From Rhytidiadelphus loreus (Eukaryota; Streptophyta; Bryopsida; Hypnales; Hylocomiaceae): DNA of 64,000 nt. Under the pieces are notes generated by a model. That model was not told the DNA's origin and ran no database searches. It saw only the letters and a program-made list of their open reading frames with translations. Position numbers and translations under genes: made by a program. The stretch covers positions 87,061,447 through 87,125,446 of the forward strand of contig OX344761.1 of the NCBI GenBank assembly GCA_947034895.1, written 5' to 3'. This document shows, piece after piece, positions 22,385-33,869 of the stretch. Position 1 is the stretch's first letter. Each line of letters opens with the position of its first letter.

Positions 22385-25300
22385 ATGCGCGGGTCCCCGT
22401 CTCCCTTACAAGGACCGCATGGTTGGGAACCAGACCCTCGTCGGCTTGATTTGCACCATCAAGGCAACGGATCTTACTTTCAGAAATCTGAGGGTACATC
22501 AAGAATGAGAGGTGCAAGCAATGTTCCAGAGTCCCCTCCTACTCCTGAATATTTTCAACGGGATCCAAGCTATCCACCAGGCTTTGAGAACAGCCATAGC
22601 GAGATGCATTTTCAGGAATCCCTGGAGATCACCTCAGACAGGCCGTTTCTGCCTCGGAAAAGAGCTTCCCCCGATGGTTGTAAAGTTTCAGTAGATCAGA
22701 TTCCGAGGGTTCATAAATTGTGTGGCTCTTCACAAAGCCTCCCCAAGAGTGTTAGAGGAAGGCACTGCGAAGCACCTGATGGAGATCTGACTGAGATATT
22801 ATCCACGAAAATGAGAAAGAAAACAAAATTTAGCGCTCCATCATCGAAGAATGCCGAACCAGTTCATGCAGGTCTGCCTAAACCCTCCATTGTCTGTTGT
22901 CAGCTATCTATCAAACAAGACGAACCTCAAATGGTGGAGCACAATAACGTGCAGTTCAGACTGTCATTAATAGATCTTTGAGTACTGTTTACAGAATCGA
23001 CAGAATTTTTAGTCTTGGTTTAGTGGTGGCCCTGGAGCCACACCCTATATCACCATTTTAATTTCTTTTTCGGGGTCCTCTGGAGTTTTCCGTCCACAAG
23101 GGTTCGATGAGTGACAGCAAAGTTCTCCAATTTTTGTATAGGACACGATGAGTATATGTTATTTTAGACTTAGGGTCCGCGTGCACCAAGTTAGCTATTT
23201 GGGTATTAAGGTTCATTAGCTAGTGAGGAGTTCACTAACCTATTGTTTGCCTGGAAGAGTATGGTAAGTAATGGGCAGTTAGGCTTTCTAGTTAGCTGAC
23301 TGCTGCTAATTGGTTGGTGCGGACGAATTTAGCAAATTTCAGAAGCAATTCTAGATTTCTTAGATTCCATCTCACCAACTTCACGTTTATAATTTGTATG
23401 CAGATACCATTGTATCATTATCATCATTTGAGGAAGAAATGCCACCAAGCATACTCGGCAAACCTCCTGTTCCTCAGTCTGGTGGGGCTACAGTACAGAA
23501 ATCTTCCTCTAATAGTTTTGAGCGGGCTACAAAAGTTTGTCAAAAATTGTGGGAAGACCTCAATTCGGCAATGCAGCAGCGAGAAAGGTACATGAATTTC
23601 TTGAACTGGTGTCTCTTTGACGGGTGATCAGAAGAGCTTTGGTTGGTTTCAGATGATTTTTTGGGTCTCAAGAATCATGAACCTGTGTAATTTGCAGAGC
23701 CTTGAGGCAAAAAGAGCAGAGCTTTACGCAAAGCGCTATCAACAAAGAAGCTCTCGAGGAAGAAAAGAAACAAGCTGCTGCTATGCACACTGCTCTGGAG
23801 GAAGAGAAGAAACAAGCTACTGCCATGAAGAATGAAATTATGGAAGAACGAAGGAAGTTAGAAGAGGAGGTAAATCTCGGTGTACAAGCTGATCATAAAT
23901 TTAAAGAATTATGCAAAAAATGTTGAACATTCAGTGAAATTGTCTGATTTCAGTCGAAACCTACATATATTTTAGATATTTTAGATGAACTGTAGTTGTA
24001 GATGCTTGGCTGGGGCTCAATGAAATGTCATATTCACTAGACTCGGTCATTACGTACTAAATGCAATCACCTCAAACAAATTTTTATTTTAGTTGAAGAG
24101 ATTGTTTACAGATGCCTCCACAATAGAGCTAATCATGCGGTAATTTCTTTTAAAGATCTGCTGAACTATTGTTATTTGTTTACCTCTTTTTGGTCGTTTG
24201 GAGGCCTTGCTTACGGTATTTTTTTGGAAGCGAGCAGGCACAAAGAATAAGAGAGGAGAAGGATGCCATGGAACGCACAAGCACTGAGATCGCTCTGCAG
24301 GTTTTTGTCATGATAATCTATGTGTAGATTTACACTCTTCCCTTCTAAATGATGCCTTTTCTAAACTTATGAAAATATGAGTTTCACAGGATCTCTAATT
24401 GCACAGTGGTGTGGTTTGCAGATGGTTGAACTTAAGCAAGTACAAAAGCAGCTTGAAAAAGAGAAGGTGCTTAACTAAATTTTGGCTCTGTAGGTTGAGG
24501 TTCTAATTGCTATTGATGAGTAGTTGAGCATTTAGTGGTATATGTTTTCTTCTTACGTGGTTGATTCGTTATTTCTGCAGATCACTTACTTCTCTTTTTC
24601 ACTTTATTCTACAGGCAACTCTTCTTGCACTGAAAGCAGATTTGTCTTCCAAGGAGAGAAATTTGCAAGAGCAGGATTGTGTTGAAGCCGCTGTAACTGC
24701 ACCACTTTGTACAATCAAGGCAGAAATAGTGGAGCCAGTAACTAATCCGTGTAGAGGTTGCGGTAAAAGTCGTACCCATGAATCGGATGCAAGTCCAAGA
24801 AATATTCAAAACCAAGAACCAAAAATGGCCAGGAATGTTCTCTCCGTTTCAAAAGTCTTGCCTGTGGCCACTAATAGAAACTTCGAATCTGTGAAAGTTG
24901 AGTTTGTGACTTCAGGAAGTGATGCTGCTCACCGAGATGAAAGCAGACTTGATGGCAATTCCAGTAAGTGCATATATCCTGCCCTAGCAGAGTTTGAAAG
25001 TTTTTCTCTTGTGATTTGTGATCGTTCAAGTGTGGTTGGGATTGCTATCATGTTGATAGTATGGAAGAGCACTAGCGAGGGATGGTTTAAGCTGAAAAAT
25101 ACAGGTGGTTGAGTAGTTTTGTAGGCTCATGGAATTTAAATATCATGCTGCGAATAGAGATAACTCTTCAACCAAAATCTTAATAAGATATGAAACATCT
25201 TGTACATAACCGTCTAGTACAAACTGTATGATTCTGAAATACTTCTCAATTTGTTTTTCAGGTGAAGATAACATGGAAGACCTTCCACTGGCCCATAGAC

Positions 25301-28300
25301 TGAAACCACAACGGGTGGAGAAAAGAAGAGAAAAAAGAAGAACGGAGGAGAAAACAACGCAACAGGAGGATCCAAACATGGAATCATCAAGAAGACGCAA
25401 GTCAATGCCTCAAGACACTCATATGAAGAGAAATAACGTGTACGTGTGTTCGACTGAGCTATATTTTCTTTTAAATTGTTTTCTGGTACTGATACTTACA
25501 TCACAGTATTTTCTGGTGGGATGAAGGATCTATGTAACGTAAGGGTCTAGTTTGTAGACTTCCAAAAGAAATCGGACACATTTTGGAGGGGCTTTGTTGA
25601 GTTCATATGAGTTCTGTTCCACTATGTTGCGTTGTATGTTGAGATTATTGCCGGGACTAATTATAACTAACTGGATGCGTAGTAGGCGACTCATTTGTTT
25701 GTAAAGGTGCAGGGTACTATTTGCGTCACTTTTAAGCAATTTTAACATATGTAGGAATGTGATTTGGGGGGGTTGTATACTGTTGAGGAGAGATCTTTGG
25801 GTACAAGAGCTAGGTCTGTTGAGGTCAAATTTTTATCTTTATGTATGAATTTCTTCAGCAATTTCAAGGTGGGAGTTTGTAAACCACTACAAGTGACAGT
25901 AGACAACCCCATTTCCATTCAATGTTGAGTGACCATAGACATTAGCCAAGTCATGGTTGCACCACTTGCTAAAAAGTCCAACCAAGTGTATGAATAAATG
26001 AGTTGGTAGTTGGTAGCGGGGGGCGGCATAGGAGACCGGATCAGGTCCCCAACGGTTTTATTATCCTCAGGCTTTCCGAGGACAGATTCAGAGGGAGATT
26101 AAGAGTATTGTCTCCTTAAGTGAATAAGAAACTTTGATCACTTTTGAGACACAACCCTTGTTTTGCTTTTCTGGACATGCAGGGCGATTGAAGTTGCGCT
26201 TCAGGAAGATGCACCCGGTCTTCTGGAGGTAAATTTTTTCTATTTCCTTGTTTCTCAAGATTTGGTTGCATTGTTAGGCGTTAGGATTCAGGTCTCAAGA
26301 GCATACGTACTGTCAGTTTTAATCTCGTAGAGAAATTAAGATGAAACTCCCCACGACTTCAGAATCTTTTGTCCCAATAGCACCACCGCCAGCGTTCTGA
26401 TAAACCCTTTTGTTGTCTGTGTGCTTGGTCACGCTAGGTCTTTATTTGCCTTAACATAATAATATTTTATGAGTACTAGTTTGTCAACAGCGCGAGTGTC
26501 GCATATTCTCTTTCTTTAGGGCGTAAATCGTCCTTGATGTCTTCTGGTATTCCTGTTACTTGCTTGGACTCCTCTGTTCAAATCACTCTTTGTAAGCTGA
26601 AGTCGCTGCTAGTTTCATCATTGGAACCTTACAATAGGTACTATACGTAGAAGCATACAATCTGACTAAAACACTTAATTTCGCAGCAATTGGAAGAGAA
26701 AGGGCTGCTTGAAGACATGAGTGTTTATCAGGATATGGGCTTAAATGATTCGAGAGCTAGTGAGAGCCCTGCAAGCGAGTTTGGACAACTTGAGGGTGTC
26801 GTTGGCAAGGTATGGTGTAAGCTTCAAGTACTCGATGCACTGTGGAATGTTGCAGTTCAATGTACCCATCTAGTATCTAAGCTGTCTGCTTTTTGTATGT
26901 GTAGATTTGGGGAGCAGGTGCAGGACTTGCAAAGGATCTTATACCTATTAAAGGACAAGGACAAGGGTCAGGCAACGTGCCGCGTTACTGTCTTGCCTGT
27001 TTATTGTCATTGATTGAGCAGGCACTTTTCTGACCTATTTCCACGTTCTCGCTTAGTTGGCAGGCCTGGTCGTGTATTTAGCTAAGTATTCAATGTTCAG
27101 TATGTGATGCTTTGATTATCTATTATGACGGTGTACTTTGTGAAGGAATTTCAATCTCTAATAATGTTTACAATCATTGTTGGATGAAGTTTTGCAGGAT
27201 AATCTTGTAGAGTGGGTTTTAGAGGATAACAATTTCTGATGTTTGTCTGTTGAAATGGCAGACGAAATTACTGCGTAAACGAAATTGGCCGGTGGAATGG
27301 GGCTGGTGTAGACGCCTGCGTGCATTTGTTTTTGTTTTTGAAAAACATAATAGGTAATTTCTCAGTGAACCCGTCAATGCAGACCTAGTTGCAGCAATTT
27401 TATTTCAATACTATCGACTATATTTTGTATTTATGGACATCGTATGTGAACTAGTATACTGCATTGCAACTCGCATCTCTGGCAGATCTTCCTTTCAGTC
27501 ATGTTGCGGATAATGTAGTTTTGTTATCCTCTGTTTTTATGGATTTTGTATTGCCATTTGTAGGGTTGTACTTGAGCGCCCTGAGTATGGATATGCCACA
27601 TACTTTTTTGAGTTGGTTCAGCGATTACCTGTAAAATGGCAAGCGCAGCGATTGATCACTGTCATGAGCGTCGCGTCAACTGGTCGTGCAGCTCTTCTGG
27701 AAAATCGTCAGCTAGTGGTAAACCCACCCCTACAATATTGGATGATATTTCCGTCTTTGCCTATCCTATCTCTTGGGCAATCTGAGCAAGTGCAGTCATT
27801 TGAAGCATTATAACTGGTTTCACAACGCTCCATGGAAAAACACCTGCTGTGGACTGGATGATTGCATGCGTGCTAACAACTGGACCAGGGCTATATTATG
27901 TCGTGTCTTTATCCCTAACTGCCCAAACTGAAAATTACAAAGTGTACTTTGGAATCAAGTAGTCGATTGTGGTAACTTCCAAATCATGCTTTTATGATTA
28001 AAAAAAATGTAGGGCATGATTTCTTCTTTCTTTTCATACGTTTTATTAAGCTTCCTGAAGTGATTTATTTCAACTGGAGATAAGGAAGCGACCACTTTGG
28101 GCCATTTGGGCTCTCTTAGGGATCAAGATACCTTACTCCCTTTGAATTAGAAGGATTAATTTGTTTTATGAACATGAAGAGCTCCTGTGCTAAGAAAGTG
28201 TTTCTTGGAAACAGGTGGGTACCGATCTCACGGACGATGATGCAGCTATTTTGGAGGACTATGGATGGAACCGCAGCAGTGGATTGGGTTCGCTTCTCAA

Positions 28301-28520
28301 TTTCTGCGATCGTGTGGTACATGACTACAATAAGGGGCAAGATCCAGCTGAGCTTGGAAACGATTGGAAGCAAAAAATAGGGAAGCTTCTCATGGATGGA
28401 TATGATCAAGGCAGCATCTTGACAACTTCCATACCAAAGAAGTTGGAAAGGTTACTTGGAAACAATTTGGGCGATGTAGATTCCTGCTCAGGGTTGAATG
28501 CCAAGGCTGAGCCACTATGA
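22385..28520 (+). CDS. Coiled-coil protein with conserved C-terminal domain, function unknown
   Basis: Thirteen exons fit in phase: 22385-22871, 23404-23587, 23698-23869, 24238-24300, 24422-24466, 24615-24963, 25262-25439, 26183-26228, 26687-26809, 26905-27021, 27262-27353, 27564-27717 and 28215-28520, giving 771 residues. Residues 1-200 are polar and probably disordered. About 205-340 is a charged coiled coil (ALEEEKKQATAMKNEIMEER). A CxxC pair (C363, C366) and a basic segment (residues 440-490, VEKRREKRRTEE) follow. The C-terminal part has conserved-looking motifs: PRYCLACLLSLIEQ, NWPVEWGWCRRLRAFVFVFE, VVLERPEYGYATYFFELVQR, RLITVMSVASTGRAALLENR and EDYGWNRSSGLGSLLNFCDR. I recall this C-terminal pattern from uncharacterised land-plant proteins but cannot give a sure name. 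The intron after exon 10 starts with GC. The basic linker would suit a nuclear protein; this is inference. Confidence 0.75.
25904..26030 (+). repeat. Dispersed repeat H, copy 1 (intron 7 of the coiled-coil gene)
   Basis: GACAACCCCATTTCC ... GTTGAGTG ... CACTTGCTAA ... CCAACCAAGTGTA ... ATGAGTTG ... GTTGGTA recurs in the same order at 29880-30005. It is a non-coding dispersed repeat of unknown class. Confidence 0.65.
27022..27261 (+). other. Predicted GC-AG intron (intron 10 of the coiled-coil gene)
   Basis: Exon 10 ends ATTGAGCAG and the next bases are GCACTT, not GT; exon 11 starts after AAATGGCAG. Joining them keeps frame and gives LSLIEQ-TKLLRKRNWPVEWGW, which reads as a continuous domain. 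GC-AG introns are a known minor class of U2 introns. An alternative GT donor that preserves this protein was not found nearby. Confidence 0.6.
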
Positions 28521-29585
28521 CACACTCAAACCATGTACTATGAGTGTATCTATGTCACATTTGTAGGTTCCCACAACCAGATCAGGTTCAATCCACTACC
28601 TGTGCTTGTCAATTCTAGGTTTTCTGCAGGCTCAAGACAGCTGAAGTACTGCTGTCTAGTAGATAGAATGTTTATTGATGAAAAAGCTCTTTTCGGGAAC
28701 TTGGCACATCTTACACTCTTTCCTTATGAGATGTGCACACATGGAAACCCAAACCCTTGAGATCCCAGACAGTTTTTTGGAAATCCGACAGATTTCAGTA
28801 CCTGTTTACAAAACATTACTCAAAACAATTGTAAATAGTAGACATGCACTTGGTTTGGTGTGTTGAATTTGGAGCACATCCAATGGTGCACTTAGCAATA
28901 GGTTTTGTGTAGTGCAAGGCATACAATGGGAAAGTTTGTGCATTATTGAGTGACCTCATCATATTTATAACTACAGTATGTGACACACCTCACTTATTGT
29001 GAGTTGTCTTTCATTGGTGAAGCCACTGAATGGAGTGAATGTATGGGCCACTGCTCTCAACGAAGAGCTTACCAAGGTAAACTTGAACTATCATGATTGG
29101 TAACCTTATTGAAATCTTGGTAACTAGAATATATCATTTTTCTCATGATTTGTACAAGTATTGTTAGCCAGATCTAGCTTGTTTGTATCATGAAATACCA
29201 TTAGTCCATTCCATTGGTACCTACTGTTTTGCCCAACTTCTGATTGGAATTTGAGGGCGATCTACTGAAGGTGAAACTGAATCCGAGGAGATGCAATTGA
29301 AGGTATCACATTCAAGGAATCAGAGAGAAGAAAAGAAATTTGAAACCAAGCAGAACCATGTCCAAAATTTTAGGGTTTTGCACATTTGCATCATTCCATT
29401 GTTCAGTCACAGGTTGGTTGGTTGGTTGTGTTCAATCCGCCAATTCAATCTGAAGTACACGTCCATGAAAACTTATTACACATCCAATGAGGTAAGCGAA
29501 TGGTACAAGATCATCTCCTTCCTATTGTTCCATGATTTCAGTCCTATCCCTTGCTTGTCAAAGTTTTTAGGGTTTCGTGCAATTT
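28521..29585. other. 3' flank of the coiled-coil gene and intergenic DNA
   Basis: Likely 3' UTR followed by moderately AT-rich sequence. Open frames such as 29291-29611 resemble no family. Confidence 0.4.
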
Positions 29586-29590
29586 GGGGA

Positions 29591-29649
29591 TTCCTAAAAG
29601 CCTGCGACTAGAGGATACTATCGCATATACAGTCGCAGGCTTTTAGGAA
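29591..29649. repeat. Perfect 19-bp inverted repeat with third direct copy
   Basis: TTCCTAAAAGCCTGCGACT (29591-29609) is followed, after 21 bases, by its exact reverse complement (29631-29649). A third, direct-orientation copy with one change in the shared part, TTCCTGAAAGCCTGCGACAG, lies at 29670-29689, and AGAGGATA follows both direct copies. It is a strong potential hairpin of unknown role. Confidence 0.9.
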
Positions 29650-29879
29650 ATTATCCTCTGCCAGTCGAATTCCTGAAAGCCTGCGACAGAGGATAGTCTT
29701 CAGGCATTTTCTTAAATTGAGCTCACTGGGGAGATCACTTTGGGGTACTGCTAGACCCGAATTCTCTTTAGATCAAATTGTTTTCTCACTGCGATTTCTT
29801 ACACAACCGTTCGAATTGGGAGATTGAAGATCACTATTGAAGGGACAGGAGCCAACCCTAATTTCCACTCAAGGATCGG

Positions 29880-30010
29880 TGGGCAACCCCATTTCCGCTC
29901 CGTTCAAAGTTGAGTGGGAGACCAACATTTAGCCCTAGTGATGCTTACCCCCAACTTGCTAAGTGAACCAAGTGTAGTGGGAGAGATGAGTTGCTGTTGG
30001 TAACAAGGGT
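29880..30010 (+). repeat. Dispersed repeat H, copy 2
   Basis: Homologous to 25904-26030: GGCAACCCCATTTCCGCTCC ... GTTGAGTGG ... AACTTGCTAA ... AACCAAGTGTAG ... GATGAGTTG ... TTGGTAAC in the same order. It ends just before a telomere-like array. Confidence 0.65.
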
Positions 30011-30030
30011 AGTTTCAAAAAACGAGATGA

Positions 30031-30057
30031 GGGTTAGGGTTAGGGTTTAGGGTTTAG
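30031..30057 (+). repeat. Interstitial telomere-like repeat (TTAGGG/TTTAGGG)
   Basis: Two TTAGGG-type units are followed by TTTAGGG-type units. TTTAGGG is the usual plant telomere heptamer. The array is too short for a chromosome end and is probably an interstitial remnant or a telo-box for a nearby transcript. Confidence 0.75.
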
Positions 30058-30263
30058 TGGCTATGTACACATGTGAGAATCAGTCCTCTATCGGTTACGA
30101 TGCCGAAGAACGAGTCTCGCAAGTACCACAGACTGTCTCACCGTCGCCTCAATCATTTTCAGGTACTTCTCCAGCGTCACTCTCGTTGAATGGATCCCAT
30201 CGTCTTGTCCAGTACTTCCGCATGAAGGATCATGTGATCGAAAAAATCTCTGCAGGTACGTGA
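30057..30263 (+). other. Orphan open frame downstream of a telo-box
   Basis: An open frame of 68 residues (starting from an alternative codon; the first ATG is at 30063, MYTCENQSSIG...) contains a GT donor-like site at 30256 (TCTGCAG|GTACGTG). It has reasonable amino-acid composition and a telo-box just upstream, so it could be a first exon. I could not find a convincing following exon and do not recognise the protein. An ordinary chance frame is the alternative. Confidence 0.2.
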
Positions 30264-30517
30264 GAGTGATCATCTCCCTTATCTCACCACCTCTGTGATT
30301 AGGTAGATGGCAGATTCTTTTCACCAGAGATATTCAAAAAGTCCATAGAACCAATTCCATATGGTATGGAATTTCACATTTTGAGCCCGAAATTCCACAT
30401 ACAAGCAGTGAAATTCTATAGTTGCTCTGTGAAATTAGGTCTGGAATTTTAGGACTTCTCTGGTGATTTCTGATGACTAATGGTGCCGTTGAATCCTTCC
30501 CTGCTGCTCTGCAACGC

Positions 30518-30519
30518 TG

Positions 30520-30555
<36 letters not shown>

Positions 30556-30556
30556 T
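30518..30556. repeat. (CTG/CAG)n triplet microsatellite
   Basis: Uninterrupted TGT and then TGC units in a run of about 13 triplets. On the - strand it would encode polyglutamine within an open frame (30334-30702), but that frame resembles nothing else and I do not call it as a gene. Confidence 0.9.
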
Positions 30557-30559
30557 CCA

Positions 30560-32925
30560 ATTTCACAGATACCAGAAGAAGACACTTTGCTTCTGGCTCT
30601 CTGGCTCTTGGCTTGGACTTTATCGTGAAAGCTAGACTGTACCAACCGGCTTTGACTGTCTAATTCATCCAGGCCCCTTGCTCTTGGAATTGTCGGTCTC
30701 AAAATGGTCTTTTAACACTGCGGATCATGCCTCAAATTGTGGGTCTCACAATTCTCGCAAATCCATGGGAATTACTAGAACGAAAATTTCAGAGTGCCTG
30801 ACTTGTGACGTTGAACTGTACAAAGCTCTGAAAACCTGGGACTGGTAGACATATACTAGAATTAGGTTTTCAGACGCCCCATCTGAAAAAAAGTGCTTGT
30901 GTCATGAATTTCTGCCAGTTGAAACAACCAACCAACAATTGGATGTTTTTTTAGACAATAAGGAGGTTGAAATGTTTCTGCAGGAGGGTTACACTGGAGA
31001 ATTGAGAATCTGCTTGAACTGCATTTCTTCAAGCAACTCAACCGTACGTTATTCTCTTGGAGTGGCATAATTCCTGTAAAACTATTCGATGTATTCTTGA
31101 ATTTTAACACTATTTTATACTTCTGAATGATCGAGACACGAAAGAGAAATTCCCCAACACCTATTCATGATACTGTTCATCAGATTCATTCCTAGCTTTT
31201 TAATGAATCATGATCAGTACTTCCACTTTGAATGAATTTCGGAAATTCCTAGAATACATTCCAGAATACATTCCAGAATAAGATTTTTAACAAATAGTAC
31301 AGTATTTTGCTATCCTAGACAAAAACATAGTCTAAGATAGGTTGTTGAAGAGGCTGCTGGCATGACCTGCATATGTCTCGTGAATTGTTAACGGACAAGA
31401 ATGTTACACAGCTTGCGCACCCTCGACTGTTAGGTTGTGCTGTACCTTACTTAAGCAAAAATTTCACGTTGGCTGTCATTTTGAGGAACTTTGATGCAGT
31501 TTTTTCCCCAGAGGATAAGTCGCCTCTACCTAATAATTAGCGCTCCAGACACAAGCAAGGTGAGTACTAAAAAACAATTGATCTGCTGGTTTATTGCAAC
31601 ATGGTTACAATAATGTTGATGGCGGTGAGTGGTTTGATTTGTCAAGTATTCTCTTGACCGAGTTCATGGAATCCACGTTCGATTATATCTATCTGGTCCC
31701 GAATCAGGAGATTTCATTGAATTCAGAAAATCTTGTAAATCAACTACCTAAGTGACCGCACAAGGAGAGCACGGTGTGCCTACTATGGTTTGGTTTTGCG
31801 ATGACGGAGGTAGCAAACTGCAAATTTTAAAGCCATTAACTTAATTAGAATAAGTTAGTTTGCTTGCCCACGTTTTGGGCTTTGATTGGAACACGACAAC
31901 ATGCACTTTCCTTCTTATCAGCAGTCAAGCCTAAGTAGCATGATTTATGTCACCTTTCCCCAAACAGATCTTGTAGTTCGGCATGCTGCAAAGTGCAAAC
32001 TAATATTGTTATTATTGCATGTTGCCACCCAACTCGGTTTCACTTTTTTCCAGGGCACTCAGGTTGCCACACCCAACATACTCGTATTATTCTTCAACGT
32101 CAAGGTTGTGGACCCTTCACTCTGGCTTCCCATGAATTGCGGCTCCTTTTGCTTTTGAAAATCTTGAATTCAAGCTTGTCCATGAATCTTGGGTCTCTCT
32201 ATACATGAATAGTGGTTTTATTCCATGTGTAGTACAGTGACACTACAGTACAACTTGTTAGATGTCATGATTCAAGATTGTTTATCGTTGATCGTCATCT
32301 ACATTTGAACCCTAAAATAGCAACATTATCTAAACTGCCACAAGTTGGTTTCATATATTGGTTTCACTGGTTTCAAGAGCAACCAATGAACATTTAAGAG
32401 TTCTTTGAGGCAACCAATGCAAGTTTGAGGATTTTGTATTTCAAGGGTGTCTTGGTTAAGTCTCTAAAAGTCCCTCATAGGAAAGGAAATGTCAATGTAA
32501 ACATTTACGCAATATAAATAATGGCCTTTGAAGAAGATTCTAGACATAAGACCCTCATTTTGGCAAAACAAAATTTCTTCCCATTTCTACATTAATTAAC
32601 TTTGAATCTTTGCAAAAAATCATGAAACACCAAGTGACCACTCTAGTCACATTGTTGAAGAATAGACAAATAGTTCAAACTTTTTTTTAACAAATATGGA
32701 TGTACTTCATTTATTTCATTTAATGTTTTTAGGAAGCTCTTGAAATCAAATGTAATCCACCTAGTGGACACCACAATTCTTGGGGGGTAAAGAAAGTTGG
32801 TGACATGTGTAAGTCCCTATGCTTTCAACATTGAAAGTTTACAAAATATTACCCAAGTGTCACAAAATAACAAAATGGTTTGAGTAAGACTTTTCTTGAG
32901 GTCACTAATAACATCATCAAGAATG
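30560..32925. other. Intergenic DNA, no gene recognised
   Basis: Moderately AT-rich. It includes a short direct repeat AATACATTCCAG near 31250-31280. No open frame resembles a protein family. Confidence 0.45.
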
Positions 32926-32929
32926 TGAT

Positions 32930-33280
32930 TGTAGGAGATTGAACGACATGAAAAAGTTGCCCTTTAGAATGTTTTTACCTTCATCTCTATGAGCTCATGG
33001 TCCACGACTCCCAATCTTATTTAGTCCCAATCTTCTCATTTTTACTATTCTAATATATTTTGGTATATTTTAGAGACGCAATGAATTAGATGTATTTTTC
33101 AAATGTGCGAGTTCTAGGTGAATCCAAAATCCATTTGATGTACAATAAGAAAAGATATTATAATATCAAATATTGTACAAACAAGAGTTTAAATTAGAGA
33201 AAATTTACCAAAATCCTTTCAATTATGAAGTTGTCACTTCCACAATACTATAAAGAGATCCTTTCAAAATCTTATTTCTC
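32930..33280 (+). repeat. Direct repeat R1, left copy
   Basis: The sequence with GAACGACATGAAAAAGT, GAATGTTTTTACCTTCATCT, ATGAGCTCAT, CTCATTTTTACT, CAATGAATTAGAT, AGAAAAGATATTA and CTATAAAGAGATCC recurs in the same order at 34815-34946 plus 35320-35505. The right copy is interrupted by about 375 bases. Confidence 0.75.
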
Positions 33281-33289
33281 ATAGAAAGT

Positions 33290-33835
33290 TTTTTTGTCTA
33301 CATAGAATGGTTTGAAGCCATTCTATTTAGACTAGAAGTGAGAAAATTATGGACAATCCTGTTTTTTGAGCAATCTAAGCATCTTTTTGAAAAAAACTTT
33401 TAAGATTCATTTTTAATGCAATTTTCACACAAAAATTTCAACAAGATTTAGTTCACATACTAGAGCAACTTCACCATTGGAATTATTGTATTTCAATCTC
33501 ATCCTAGACCTATTAATGATTTAGTTTTTCTTTCAATCTCATATCTATTTCTACCTAATAATTTTATAAAGAATAAAAATCAACTTTTTTTTTTAACTTT
33601 CCTAGACTTTCAACTCAATTCTTCAATATATATTTTTTTAATTCACTATCAGTAGTGCAAAAAATTTAAGCTAAGAAGATTCAAAGTCTTTAAATCTAGG
33701 CAAACAAAGTGAAAAAATATAGTTTTCTTCACTCCAAACACAAATATCATACAATCCACATGGTGAAGGTTCATTAAAAAAAATCACAAATTTTTATACT
33801 AGTATAGTGCAAGACCTCATAGTTAGATATGCAAG
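33290..33835 (+). mobile_element. Relic of the TTAA-flanked element family
   Basis: Internal words shared with the copy at 51413-52212, in the same order, include TTTTTGTCTACAT, AAAATTATGGACAATC, GCATCTTTTTGAAAA, GATTCATTT, TTTCAACTCAATTCTTC and TTCACTCCAAACACA followed by ATACAATCCACATGG. No intact termini were found on either side. Confidence 0.65.
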
Positions 33836-33869
33836 AAGAAAAGAAGAATTTTTAAAGTTTTTTGCACTT

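Noticed and set aside
22872..22981. Continuation of exon 1 of the coiled-coil gene to the stop at 22979-22981
   Set aside because: Splicing at the GT of 22872 matches the phase of the next exon at 23404 and gives a continuous coiled-coil protein.
30334..30702. Polyglutamine-containing - strand open frame
   Set aside because: The glutamines come from a triplet microsatellite and the rest resembles no protein.
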